From: Climacium dendroides
Taxonomy: Eukaryota; Streptophyta; Bryopsida; Hypnales; Climaciaceae
Assembly: GCA_950106755.1 (NCBI GenBank)
Contig: OX467086.1
Location: 25,128,001-25,192,000 of the forward strand
Reading direction: 5' to 3'
Length of the DNA: 64,000 nt
The translations under genes were made by a program, and so were the position numbers. The notes under the pieces were generated by a model. That model saw only the letters and a program-made list of their open reading frames with translations. It was not told the origin of the DNA and searched no databases. Numbering within the stretch: the stretch's first letter is position 1; every line of letters begins with the position of its first letter. Shown piece after piece: positions 11,701 through 23,429 of the stretch.

Positions 11701-14666
11701 TGTATGCAGTTGGAAACCGTGTCAGCTTTGATCCATCTGACGGTTCTAAAAAGCACGATCCATATCAAACTGAAGAGGATGATCGAAAACATGGACCCTT
11801 CGTGAACACCAATGGTGTTTACGTATTCGATATGGTATATCTTGTTCACCGCACCAGTTTTCCTATTTTTAAGAAGTGAGATGCGTCATGTCCCTGACTG
11901 ATTAAGATTCAGGACATATGTCGATCATGCTGTCGTATAAAAATGATATCAGCTTTTGATTCTCGTTGCAAAAACACTGCAGGTTGAAGGAAGCTTAACT
12001 TTTACCGACAATGGAGGAGAAGGGTTCAAGACTTTTGGTAGAGGGACCGAGTGGGAGACCATCAAAGGTGGAAAGACAGCAACCCAGGCTGCTGAAGAGG
12101 CGGAGATCTTTAAGCTTCTGCTATTACAACATGCAGCAGCTGTGCCTGAAGGACTTGATGCGGATATTTATGCCCGCGAGCTTGCAAAGTACTTTCCAAA
12201 TGATCCTCCTCCGAAAGATGGAGATCCGAACGCACCTCCAGAGGATCCAAATGCACCACGAACTTCTGTGATAGGTGAGGTTTTCTAAGTATATCCAGAA
12301 AGTCTAATCCGATTCCTTAAAGCAACAGATCTTCTAGCTTGCCCATCATCAGAAGTCTCTGCGTCTAATTCCAGTATGGTCATTGATTTGCTTGTTGATA
12401 AGGTGCAGATGATGACCAGGATATCACAGACCGACATGGCGTTTTTAAGCCGGTCATTTTTAGTATGTAGATCTGTGGAATTTTAATTCCATCGTCTTGT
12501 TGTGTAGAACCTGGGACAGAGAAAAAGGGATCCATAAAAGGCGAAGCTCCCAAAAAAGGATCTGTAAAAGCCGATGCTCCTAAAAAAGGATCTGCTAAGG
12601 CCGATTCTCCTCGTAAATTAAGCAAAGGAAGCAAACTTGGATCTATGATTGAGGCAGAGGTACAGAACTTAGTAGAAAACACTAAATGCTGATATTGTAC
12701 TTAAATTCTTGTTCTTCAAGGTTTAGAACTTGAACACTATATTTTACCTTCTTTCCATTAATTAAATTTCGCTAAGATTGAAGCACACTGCATGGGCTCC
12801 ATTTGAGGAAGTATTAAATTCTTTTTGGTATATCTGTATTTGGTGCATTTTACTGTGAATGTCAATGTAAGAGTTGGGGAAACCTTGCAGATCTCTGGAG
12901 AAGATGCGCAACCTAAGGAGACATATATTCCTGTTGATATATATGCAGGGTTTGAGTTATCGCCACTTGGAGAACGTAAAACATTTCCAGGCTCGCGACC
13001 AGCAACGGCCACCCCCCCACTATCTGAACCTCCGGAAGAGGTCTTGTTGGGCCCATATCCGCGCCTCTTTGTCATTCATGAAGGAGGCCACGGTTACGAA
13101 TTTCTCACGGAAGAAATGTATCAGTTGTACGAAGTTGCCAAGTTTTACAACAAGCTGTGCACCAAAAATGTTGAGAATTATATCATCTCGGACGAAGAAG
13201 TTGTGTTTCATACGTTTGTGACTGTCGAAAGGAAGAAACAAATGGGTCTGAGTGAGCTGGCAAAGGATGATGATAAAGCAGAACCTAATTTCCCACTTTC
13301 ATTTACACTGCCAGCTTCGAGACGAGTCTCTCTAGCTGCTAAGCGGGTTCAAGGCAAGCAAAGAAACAATAAATTGCAGGACCAAACGAAATGCAATTGG
13401 CTTCAACTTCAGTTTACGTTACCAAAGATGCCGCGTATTATCAACCCAATTATACCAGACGTTGAACCCCAGCAGGACGAGGTTGTTATTGTGTACCGCC
13501 AGATTGCGGAATTGCCGTATATTGAAGAGACCACGCGGAAGAAGTTTGACGGAATGTTGGAAGAGTTTGTGAAGTGGCAATGGGTCAATCTCGAATTACA
13601 AGAAATTGAGATTATTCCGGACACTAGAACTGATGAAGATATACTGATGGAGAGATACATTGCTTGCCGCATTAGAGAGGTAACTCGATTACTCCTCTTG
13701 ATATTATTTATCCCATAGAATCGAAGAATCCGCTACTGGCTGCATATTACGTCATTCTTTTCTGCTCCGTCTCCCTGGAATGTGGGGAATACTCTTAACT
13801 TCTCTGTGACGCCCCCCACTGCCTCTCAATATACATGTCATTTTGAGATCAGATTTCCATCACTATGTATGCAGATCTTATTTCAAAGTGAGAGTTTGTA
13901 GACCACTATAAGTGACAGCATACAGCTCCAATCCCATTCAAAAATCAGTGTCCATAGAGATGTTGCGAAGTCATGCTTACATCAGTTGCAAATAAGTTCA
14001 ACTAAGTGTATGAACAGATTAGTGGCTGTTGGTAACGGGATTAGGTCCTAACACTTTTCTGTGTCCTCTACCTTAGTTGTATATTTTTTGCCGGTTTTAT
14101 GACCTTCGAACTCCACTTCAGAATTATAAGAATTTCGAAGTCGACGTCTAAATTATGTGAACTACAAACTTTTCAATACTCTGACTTTTTATCAAATGCA
14201 TGGCAGAGCAAGAAATACCAGAAGCGTGAAACAATCAGAAAATCAAGACTCAGTGTGCAAGGATGATGCACTGGAGGCAGTTAAAGTTTGGAAGGTTCGT
14301 GATATGTTTTGCAGTCAGAAACAAAAGTCAATGACGGATGGAAGTTCTGAATGCCTGAATTCTCAGTGCATAATGCACAAGCTCAGACTTGGAACGTCTG
14401 CTCGCGGATTACATCTTCCAGCACTGAGGCCCTTATTTTTTTCGAGTTTTGCTTTTTGTTTTGTTTTGTTTTGTTCAACCCAGACTCGTGTTTGCCAATC
14501 GTCCCGCAAGCATACCATACATTTAAACTATGTGCAGGTCGTTGCTAATGAAGCGTATGGTGCTCTGTAAGGACAACAATTCTGATCAGAAATTTTCGAA
14601 TCTTAGCAGCAAGAGATTGGTGAAGCACTCAAAGATATAGCTCGGGAATTCACTTATATACTTGAG
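571..14666 (+). CDS. SPAG17: SPAG17/PF6-like central-pair protein, multi-exon gene (whole span)
   Basis: This is a giant axonemal protein of the SPAG17 (vertebrate) / PF6 (Chlamydomonas) family, which builds the C1a projection of the central pair and is needed for flagellar beating. In plants it would act in the sperm flagellum. I could chain 26 exons with GT-AG introns and continuous frame, giving about 2,130 residues, close to the family length of about 2,200-2,300. Family traits are visible: a proline-run N-terminal region, an alanine/glutamate coiled coil, the tract VQHADGTQMYSEV, the blocks GTVVRYRNNGDAQ and VLYSQGNVSDF that use a recurring 'DG/NG-T-V' strand pattern, and a final stretch containing YEFLTEEMYQLYE. 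The start is the ATG at 571, in a short alanine/glutamate-rich exon. Exon details are in the three partial entries. The family call rests on pattern and length recalled from known members, not on an alignment. The 3' end after 14666 is unresolved. Confidence 0.82.
2392..3420 (+). repeat. Long AT-rich intron 7 with a dispersed repeat copy
   Basis: This intron is much more AT-rich than its exons and holds no coding frame. Its part at about 2815-3010 resembles the intergenic stretch at 23430-23680. Both share the order 'gtgtatctaa...ctcaatgg...', then 'agagcaaaaa', then 'cttcaaacattataat'. A third partial match ('cataatctttcaatcca') is at about 44045-44070. The intron also contains 'cctttaggggttaag' at 3111-3125, the reverse of a motif that recurs at repeat edges elsewhere in the window. 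This is most likely a degenerate transposon insertion in the intron. Confidence 0.55.
6368..11834 (+). CDS. SPAG17: SPAG17-like gene, exons 11-21 (part of the same gene)
   Basis: Exons: 6368-6621, 6871-7265, 7579-7663, 7871-8080, 8603-8849, 9090-9163, 9271-9438, 9680-9778, 9934-10003, 10340-11175, 11577-11834. Phases agree throughout. The junction of exons 13 and 14 is the least certain: an acceptor at 7828 is also plausible, but it breaks the phase, while the one at 7870 keeps it. Exon 17's acceptor (gtgaag) has a poor pyrimidine tract. Exon 16 is a small exon encoding a run of ten prolines. Exon 20 has the conserved block NLKVVHFYDPDTGDDV and then repeats of the type EKKGSVTGS. A short open stretch near 11444-11482 could be a missed small exon. 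The beta-rich blocks in exons 15, 17, 18 and 21 are typical of the conserved core of this family. Confidence 0.72.
11983..14666 (+). CDS. SPAG17: SPAG17-like gene, exons 22-26 (C-terminal part, 3' end unresolved)
   Basis: Exons: 11983-12274, 12508-12659, 12891-13679, 14207-14254, 14607-14666. Exon 23 carries another lysine/serine repeat block (units such as APKKGSVKAD). Exon 24 is the largest, at 263 codons, and contains the conserved tract HGYEFLTEEMYQLYEVAKFY and an acidic/aromatic tail. Exons 25 and 26 read as a basic then mixed coiled coil (SKKYQKRETIRKSRLS, then QEIGEALKDIAREFTYILE) and are in phase with each other and with exon 24, which is why I prefer them to the longer overlapping frame at 14157-14570. 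After 14666 there is a good donor (gag|gtaaga), so at least one more exon is expected. Without splicing, the frame runs on to a stop near 14803. Confidence 0.55.
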
Positions 14667-17397
14667 GTAAGACAAGTCTGGAGCACATTATTACACTTGC
14701 TTGCTGGACCTGTTTCTGATTGGAAAACGAATTGCTGGACACAGAATTACACAACATTACACTTGCTTACTGGACAATACGTTGGCTTCTATGAACAGAT
14801 TTAACAGATTTAACCCCTAAAGGACCAATGATTCTTGGTCTGAAATGACAAACATGACTGACGATGATGTGAAATTAAAACTTTTTGTGGGGCCGAATTT
14901 GACATCACTGGAATCAGTGAAGAGCATTGCATGCGTTTGTCAAAATATTGATAAAATTAATAAAATGAAAGTCCCCCATATGACGTCAAAAGTGCTAGAA
15001 AAATCGCACCAAGGTTTTAAAACCAAAATGAAATAGGATCTCAGATGTGTCACAACCAGGTCAGCACACTTTTCAAGTGTCCATAATAGTCGTTGTAATC
15101 TTAATTAATTCGAAGTTGAAGGATCCCGAAGTTTCAATGTTCCTCGCACGTTTGACTGAGAATGAAAGGAGACTTATTTACTGAGACTGGAAAAAGAAAC
15201 TTGAACGATTTTAGTCGTGCCTATAGACTACTGAAGCTGCACCTCCAGGTATTTTAGGTACGGCTAGTTATATGTGGACAAACAAACATGTGCCAAATAG
15301 ACCGCCCTTTGGTATCCCCCTCCTTACTTGGTCTAACTTAGATTTTATTGTTGAAGTCTTGTTCTTACATTTTCTAACAAAGATTTTGTTTCATGATTTT
15401 TGTCTCTTGGAAGATGCAAAAGTATGGTCCTGCTGGCTCAAACTCTTTTACAGTATGGTACACTTCCCTGAACGAAGGACTACACAAAGCTGGAAAACTG
15501 ACTGACCTGTTATCTGTGAAAGTTGGTAACTATAAAAAGTCTAGTTCTGATCTGTCTGCACTAAAAATAGTTCGAATTCTGAATTTTTTATTGAATTCTT
15601 CGAACTGGTAGCTAGTTTCTCAAATGTCTGCCATGACAAGCTTGGGAATGCTAGTCTGGGTAAGAGGTCCTAACTGGAGAGTCATGAGAAAGACAAACTA
15701 GAGCCTTGCAAACAGTATTATTCCGCCCAATTACCAAAATCAGATTTTTTGGCAGTCTGTCTCCAAAGTCTGTGGCTCTGCAATGAGGTCGGACTTGGCT
15801 CCTAACTTGTCCCAACTGTCAGCTTGATGTCGGATTTTATTAATTTTATTTGATGCACATTGCCGCATGAAAAGACCCAAAAGTAGAATCCTGGCCCCAG
15901 CTGCTGTTGACTTCGAGTCAGATCGGGTTGTGCAGGCATGGAAAGGAGCCTCAAATCCTCGATCTGTGATATGCTATATAAGCTAGCTTATAGAACTCAT
16001 TATTGTCACGTTCCTAGTGATGTCATACTTCTGCAAACGTAATAGAAGCAGCTGCTGACCCGGGACTATTTGTCTGGTCTTGAAAGGAGTGGGGAAATTG
16101 GCGAGAAGGGCGTACTGGACTGTTTTGGACTTCTTCAAACTGTTAGGATGCTGGATTGGTGGTGGTTGGAGAGTTGAAGTGATTATGTCGCGCACTTCAT
16201 CGGATTCCGGGTAAGATTGCTTGGAATTAATCCCGACACATCCTGGAAAACTCAGATTAAGCCGCGTTTGCGTGAAGGCCTTGTGTAGTTTCAATTTTTG
16301 TGCTTCTCCAGCTTCGGCTGAGTAGTCTATGCACAGTGGGCTCCTAAGAAAGGTTTGAGTTTGTCAGATCTTGTGAACCACTGGACAAATTCGATATGTT
16401 TATACATAATAGAGGTATTCTTAAATTGAACACTGTTCACTATTCAGATTTGTGATTGAACCGCCAAAAAAGGACTTGCCAACACCTATTTGCAGCATTA
16501 TTCAATAGATTCACCCCTAATTTCTCACTGAAATAAAATCAGCACCCCCACTTTTGAATGAATTTAAGGATAACTCTAACGTCCCCCAAAAAATTTCAGA
16601 TTACTTGAGAATAATTGAAACGTGCACAGTTTCCACCTGCTCACCCATGTAATTATCTGACTGTCAAAATGCCAGTATGTGAACTCTCCTTTGGATTTGT
16701 TCCGTGCTTTAAATAACGCTCGCGCACATAAAATAGTGATGTCTGAGTGAAAGAAGGCAACCTAGGCTGAACGACGGGTGCGTATTCATGATTTCATGGT
16801 AGTCATTTTCCAGTCGTAGGGGACAGTGTCGTACCCATCCAGAATCCCAGTGAACAATTTGCCGCGACAGTGTCAGGTTACGAAAATATTTAATATGTTC
16901 AGGAGGTGAATTGTGTAAGTCCTGTCGCGCTTTTTCATATTTTTTGCCCTGTCCACTGATATTGTTGGCGGCTGAGATTGTCGCGTTCTTGTTTTTACTT
17001 TTATAAAGCAGCAATGGCACCCTTTGCTTAACAGGTGAAAAAGGACCAGACAGGACAAAAGTTGTCGAGTTTTTTTTTAACTAGTTGCCTGACTGTTTGC
17101 TCTAAGTCAAGTGTGACCGTGTATTCCTCCCGGAACATGTTGCCGTAGTGTCTCCAAATTTTTTGGAAGTCTTGCTAATGTTCCAGGCCATAAAAGACTT
17201 GGCACGCTTGAGTTCTCTCCCTTCTCACTTCACGTTTGTATGTTGGTACGTTCACTGGTGTGAGAGGCTGCATGGGTCCTGAAATTCTGACTCAACTCGC
17301 TGACAATGCATGCAATTCGTTTCCTAATGTAGCAAATCTTTGGCACTCATTCCTATCAACTAAGTTTTTTTTTGGGGTGTGTGTGTGTCATTGCAGA
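14667..17397. other. Moderate-GC region without a recognised gene
   Basis: This holds either the last introns of the SPAG17-like gene or intergenic DNA. Short open frames at 14845-15036 (+) and 15983-16294 (-) show no recognised family and no splice support. A direct near-repeat, 'cattattacacttgcttgctggac' followed by 'cattacacttgcttactggac' (positions 14689-14776), lies just after exon 26. The motif 'ttaacccctaaagga' occurs at about 14811. Confidence 0.4.
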
Positions 17398-17629
17398 GTT
17401 TGGTTACGTGTCTTGATGGACAGTGAGAGCACGCCTAACGATCTGCTCCCTGCAGACCCTGGTCTCACAGCTGAAGGAGATGCTGGCAATAATCAGACTG
17501 CTACCGTCCGTGGTGGCGGAAACAATGGTGACAGTCCCGAAGACATTGTGGACGACGTGCTCACTGCACTCCCTATCCCATCGCGTGACTACGTCTTTGA
17601 AGATGACTTGGGAGCCGACTTCCACTAAT
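17398..17629 (+). CDS. Exon-like acidic ORF, possible last exon of the SPAG17-like gene
   Basis: A strong acceptor (a T/G-rich tract ending in cattgcag at 17397) is followed by an open frame to the stop at 17627-17629. The frame includes MDSESTPNDLLPADPGL and an acidic end, DIVDDVLTALPIPSRDYVFEDD. GC and codon use resemble the SPAG17 exons. It could be that gene's terminal exon, reached by a long intron, or a small separate gene. A different frame at 17423-17719 is also open but reads as less protein-like. An AATAAA at about 18070 could be the matching polyadenylation signal. No homology is recognised. Confidence 0.35.
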
Positions 17630-20600
17630 GTGGAATCGGCATACCAGGTCACTAGAATCAAAGAAGGGTCCGTAGGGTTGGTTGAGAGAGAAGGTACCGT
17701 ATCCGAGGTACCGTTTTAGGATGTTTATGCAAGTTATAATACTATGTTGTCGTTCCGTTGCGTGTGCAGCCCTTTAGCTAGGTTGCCGCTTCGGTGCCGA
17801 CACATAGATCAGGTTTCAATAAGCTTCCACACTACTATATGTTACATAGAACAGGGAGCTATATGTGTTTGAAGTAGATCAGAGTCTTTTCATCGTTACC
17901 TTCTGGAAGTGAGGCTCCAATTGCTCCTACCACCAATATTCAGAGTCGTCTTATTGACAAGGTCTTGACTCTGAATCATGTGGATTTGGACTTGGACTGC
18001 GGATTTCGGTTAGATCCGGGTTCCGACTACATATTTTGTTTGTTTCAACTTTCTTGTGTTTTGATGTGAAATAAAGGATTTACCATACATTGTGTGCCTT
18101 AAACTTCGATTGCTGTGCACCAGCAGTGAGAACGCTCTCTCCAACTTATTAGGTGTGGTTCAGTTTTGAATGACGTTTAACTTGCATATGCGGAGCTCTG
18201 GCTTCAAGCAGCATAGCGTAGCTGTTTGTTTCAAGAATTTCCGCACTAGAAAGAGTGGTCGAGAGATCTTGGGAGGGTTTAGAAGATCGTAACCGTATCG
18301 TACCCACGATCCCGCCCTCCCCCTGACTTCTTGACGATTCTTTGTGTTAGTCTTTACTTGTTTGCAAACTTGATATTGTTCTTCACCATATCCTAATGTG
18401 GGTATTGCGAAATCGAAATGAAACTTTGGTCATCATTTAGACTGCTACACTACCACAAAGAAAATAAATCTCGGTTAGTGCTAACTTAGAGTGACTCAGA
18501 TAGCTTCATAGACTCTCGACCGAAGTCTGAGGTTTCATTGTAAAACTGGAGACGGTCGCTACAGCCTCTCTGAAACTGCTTCCCTTCGAAATTCGACTAC
18601 AAATTATTTCTGTAGGAAGCTCACTCATCACTGTCTCATGATAGCAACCTTGCAAATGCGAAAATAAATATGGCAAGGATACGATTTCTCCAACCTTTTG
18701 ACCTACTCTGTCTCGATGGGTGATTCCACTTGGAGGAACTTGTCAGCAACTGCTACAGTGCTGTAGAATCCTTCTGTGTAACTACTGTTGTCCTGGAATG
18801 CACTCCTTGTCATGCCTCAAAAGAAATTTATACTCCATTGTGTTGTCATACCTTCGTCACTTTGGTCGCATGCAATGCCCAATACTGGAGTTTTTGGATT
18901 TGTTGGCTCTGGACTCCTGAACCGAAGAGCGGGGTCTTGCACTTCGCATTGACATCAGCTGCATTTACAGTAAATTCGTGTGAGGAAGTTGAAGCCATAA
19001 CAAAGGTAGCCTGTTGCAAAAGTGACCCTGTTGCAAAAGCAACTCTCTAGATTCTTGCCTAAAATGTGCACATCTGAACTTAAGAACCGAAGTTTGGTGC
19101 TGGGTGATTTTATAATTAGCTCCAAAATTCATAGTTCATTCTTACGGTGTCCAAAGAGTACATACATGCTAAGAGAATCTTGAATCCTCTTTCAACTACC
19201 GTCCCATCAAAAAATTAAGACACTGTAATAATAGATATCATTCTCAAATTCTTTTTCAGAGGCTTCTTCTGAAAAGTACTTCTGTATGATATTGGAGCCA
19301 TAACTTAATCGAATTAAATTTTCAGTGCCATAACCAATGCAATTTTCTTCGTGCTATCTGGGTCCGATGTGACTTAGCTAGTAGAACTACCTCCAGTAAT
19401 CACTTCATTTGCGTGGGACTTCTTTCCAATTACTTGTTACTCAGTTCAGGTGCAATTCGATGCAGAGGTACCGTACTTGTTGACTTGCTTTGTGTACAAA
19501 TTATAATTCATGGTCACTTCTGCATGATGGAATTGGGATGTCTCTGCAACTCTTTCAAAGGATATTCGTACAATTCTTCAGAAAACTGAAATTGTAGATT
19601 TTCACTTCAATCTACGAACTTGAATTGCAGTTTATTGTTTTTTTTGCCTTTTCTTTTTGGTTTTTTCCCTTACCCTCCCGTGTTTGCTGAGTTCAAAACT
19701 GACCAATTCTTTGCCTTGAGACTTGTACCAGCCGACCACCGTATAACACGACCGTCCATACCAAGTTGCAGCAGCCCAAATTAATGCTCAACCTTTGTGT
19801 CTATGTTTGACCGAGTGCTTTAAAAGCACAAACAGACCAAATATAGTTTCTCCTACAAGAGAAAGAGCAAGCCTCAATAAGAGTTTAAAATTCAGATACC
19901 GGTATCACAATCTCACCGCCTGCTGTGACCAATTTCTGCCCTTTCTTCGTAACATTCGGTAACGTCGCGCAAGAAAAGGTAGAATACAAATTTTGACCAC
20001 TTGAAATCAATAAGAGTTTAAAGTATGACTCATGTGAGCATAAATAATACTCCTACAACTGATGGTTAGTTCACATAAAGGGGCGGGAATATGATCAACA
20101 TCCGATTCTTTTGAAGATTATAGTCTCATACTCAGGAGTAAACTATAACCCAGTCGGCCATGTACCAAATTGGTACCAAATTGGATTAGGGTGAAGATTT
20201 GACCTTTTCGTGCAAACAGTTTAAGTTGTTAACAGTTCCTCCAACTACGGAACGGTATTTGGAGTTCACTTGAATAATGCCACCAGAGACTTGAAGCGTC
20301 CCCAATTCAATTCAGATCCTTCAGTTTCGCCTCTCACGGCGAAAGAGCACAAGAAAGACAATACTTTTCCTGTCCCTCCGTTGCGTCGCTCAATGCGCTT
20401 GAATGGATTCTTTTCCATTTATATATTTACTTGGCTGAGAACAAGACAATCATCCCAATCCCAGGTTCTTCGGCTTGGGCGGCGTAGGAAATTGGGGCCT
20501 GCTGACGGGGAGATTCGCTACCACAACTGACGTGAACTGCACTCCTCTCCTGCACGGCATCCGACCCCCGCCTTCACTTGTGAACAATGATGAGAGAAGA

Positions 20601-20650
20601 ATTGTCAACCAACATTGGAAGCTTATGCATGATGCCCACCCAGGGCGGTC
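17630..20650. other. Moderate-GC region, possible 3' UTR then no recognised gene
   Basis: The first 450 bases could be a 3' UTR ending after the AATAAA at about 18070 ('gaaataaaggattt'). On the - strand at about 18851-18990, a frame starting MASTSSHEFTVNAADV ends at a donor-like gaag|gtatga. I could not extend it in either direction, so it is not called. Elsewhere I see only short open frames without recognisable domains. Confidence 0.35.
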
Positions 20651-21160
20651 TTTCCTGTAAACCTAATTTACGCTAGTGTGTGCCCACTGCAGCCAAAATG
20701 TACGTAAAACTAATTTTCTAATTTTCTTGACTCGTAAAAACTTCAAAATTCAATAACTTTCACACCGTGGGTCCAAACACCACCAAACAAAGCCCTTGCA
20801 CCCCTCCTTGCCAAGAGCTTTCCGACAGTACCAAGCACACCACCAAGGGACTCACGGTTCAGGAGATTTCACCACATCAATCAATCAATAATTAAATATA
20901 TTTTTTAAAAGCCTATTTGAATGGGTGGATGGCAAATTGGCAAATTTAATTTACATTAGTGTTGCCACAAACAAAATAAAAGTAAAAGTAATTTTCTAAT
21001 TTTTCATAATTTTCATAAAAACTTTGAAATTCAATATCTTTTCTTTTGTGAGTTAGAATGCTAAAAAAACAAAGCCTGTACACCCCTCCTCACTGAGGGC
21101 TTTGTAATGGTACCAAGAATGCAACCAAAGAACAAATTGTCCAAAAGATCTCACAAAACA
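20651..21160 (+). repeat. Two-copy tandem repeat at a base-composition boundary
   Basis: The stretch at about 20660-20880 is repeated, with decay, at about 20945-21160. Both copies read in the same order: 'taattttctaattttc', then 'aaaactt(c/t)(a/g)aaattcaat', then 'caaagcc', then 'cacccctcct', then 'gta(c/a)caagaat/agcac'. The left copy keeps several CG and C/G positions that are A or T in the right copy. The pair sits where the GC-richer left part of the window meets the AT-rich middle. Period is about 290 bases. The family is unknown. Confidence 0.6.
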
Positions 21161-22109
21161 AAACAAAACAATTAATCCCTAAACGCTTAGGACCTTTTGA
21201 GTTCAAAAACATCATTGCTTTGGAGTTGTTATAGGTCTAAATGTCACTAAGGTATAGAAATCTCAATTGTACGATCTTGTAATGCACATGTTGTAGATGA
21301 CTTGCATCAAATTTCTCAATAAGTTTTACTAAATTCAAACATTGAATGCAAAAGTTACAACACTCCGAATTAAACTTCCAGACCATGTAAAAATATTTTG
21401 GTCCTATGGTGTGCTTAGGGGTTATTGTATACATTTTGGGGGCCACAAATGGAAAAAAATTATATTGCAAATAGGGACAAACAACCAAGCCTAGGGATCA
21501 AGGTTGGACCACATCTTGTCTTGTGGTTTCCAAGTCAATGCAAAAATTCCAAATTTTTCACTTGGTAAATAATTGTAAAAGTTTGCCTCTTATTTTAAAG
21601 CGGTTCAATTTTTTTATTCATATCCATAATATTGTTAACCAACATAAAACATTATGCCTTGGAGATTGGGGTAATTCCTCCATAAATCCTTTCGAGTAAA
21701 TCTGCATAGAATCATCAACAAGCTAGGATGTTGCAACATTAGTATCATTGGTTGATTTAGAAAGTTGCACAGAGTCATTGGTTGACTAGAAAGATGCAAC
21801 ATTGGAAGCACTTGTTTTAGGGGGAACAAAAGGCCCCCCCTAGAGTTGCTTTATAATATTATATCCATGCAACGGTAATTTTGGGTCCCTCATTTCAAAT
21901 GTGAACTCAAAAATCCAAAATTTTCTAATATTTTCAATAAGATAGAAGCATCCAAAAATTCCACTTTTTTTTATTCCTACTAGACTAGATGGGTATTTTT
22001 AATGATGATTTATTTTTTGTAAAATGTTAGCTTCTTCGAGAGAAATCCAATCTAAGTCTCTCAAAGAGGCTAATGTTTTTGGTCCCTCATTTCAAATTCA
22101 TGATTTTCG
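21161..22109. other. AT-rich intergenic DNA
   Basis: No coding region is supported. The DNA is AT-rich with short open frames only. The phrase 'ggtccctcatttcaaat' occurs twice, at about 21883 and 22080, which suggests a local duplication just before the foldback element. Confidence 0.4.
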
Positions 22110-22288
22110 CACTACAAGAGAAAGGGGTATTTTAAGTATAGTCCTAGTAGTATAGTCTTTTAAGTAATGACCTTTAAAGTGTCTTTTTAGTAAAAATTTA
22201 TTGAAAGTAGATGTATTTTCAGTAAAATTTTACTAAAAAGACAATACTACTAGGACTATACTTAAAACACCCCTTTTCTCTTGTAGTG
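22110..22288. mobile_element. Foldback MITE with CACTACAAGAG termini
   Basis: A 179-base element whose ends are inverted copies. The left end starts CACTACAAGAGAAAGGGGT and the right end finishes with its complement ...CCCCTTTTCTCTTGTAGTG. The inverted match runs inward for about 40 bases or more (arms include 'aagtatagtcctagtagta' and 'tactactaggactatactt'). The CACTA-type termini suggest a non-autonomous CACTA (En/Spm) derivative. A 3-base target duplication is not evident in the flanks (tcg / ttt), so the class is tentative. No coding capacity. Confidence 0.75.
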
Positions 22289-23429
22289 TTTTAACATTCG
22301 ATCACCTTTTTTCAATAAATTTTCAAAATTGAAAGCACAAGATAACTATTCATGCTACTAGACTCCCTTTAAAATGGCCACCATTTAAGCACAAGATGCT
22401 TCAACTCCCACCATTTGCTTCAAAAAACTCTTCAACTTCCATTGGTTGCTCTTGAATCCTTGTAGTATTTTTTTGGATTTGGTCCTAAATGTAATATAAG
22501 CTCTCCTAACCGTATTCCATCAAAAAAAAGCTTGAGGAATTAGAAAATGAGGCTTTTGGTTCAAGTACCATAGTTCAAGGTACATTATCATTTGTTCATT
22601 TGTAAGAGGGTAGAAACATCTCCATTACCTCGTCCTTGCCCATAGTGGTGAAGAAGAAGTAAATTATTTAGAAGCATCTGAATAAACATCATAGCATAGA
22701 TCCTATCAATACATGTTGAGCAAAAACTATTAAAAATTGTCATTTTTTAATACATTGAAATTTTTTAAGTACAATATTTTCATTTTGAAATTCAACTCCA
22801 AAAAATTGTACAAGACTACAAATGTGTGGAATTTTTTTAGAACCATGATTGTGCGGATTGTAAAATTATAACCCTCAAAGTTACAAGAAAAAAATTCTTT
22901 TGGTGATTCCAAATTGGGCCGAGTTAGCTAACTTTGTCTACTCCTTGAGTGAGTGAGATTTTTACACTATGTACATTTTTTTTAATAGTTGCATAATATA
23001 TCATGTTAGTTATATATTATATTATATCAATTAGATATATACCAAATTTTAGAAGTTGAAGAAGAGTTTTAATAATAATACCTAAAGTTGCCACCTTACT
23101 CATTCTCATTTGGAGGAGTCTATTTTAAAAAAAATTAAAATCATAAATTCATGTGCAACTTCTATAAGGTCTTTAAGAAATCATATTCATATATTTAGAC
23201 CTCATATAGGAAAAATATGGTGCTCTTTCAATACACACACCCCCAAACAAAGTAGAAAAATGATAATTCATTGCAATCAACTTTTTTCATTTTTTTACAC
23301 ATCAGGAATGCTATTGAGAACAAGTAGGAGGGGCTTGTATAAAACTACTATAGTCCTACTTAAATGAAGAAAAACTCTCATTTCAATTCAACATTTCATA
23401 ATTTATTGTAGCTAGGGTGGTTTAAATAA
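22289..23429. other. AT-rich intergenic DNA
   Basis: No coding region is supported. The stretch at about 22365-22470 ('ggccaccatttaagcacaagatgcttcaactccc...') matches one at about 46875-46940 ('ggacaaccatgaagcatgaaatgcttcaactccc...'), so it is part of a dispersed repeat. Confidence 0.4.

Noticed and set aside
14157..14570. 137-codon frame as an extra SPAG17 exon or small gene
   Set aside because: It conflicts in phase with the coiled-coil exon at 14207-14254, which joins exon 24 and the 14607 exon cleanly. The long frame has poor protein character.
20270..20660. Overlapping + strand frames near 20.3-20.7 kb
   Set aside because: No domain, no splice support, and the DNA leads into a repeat.
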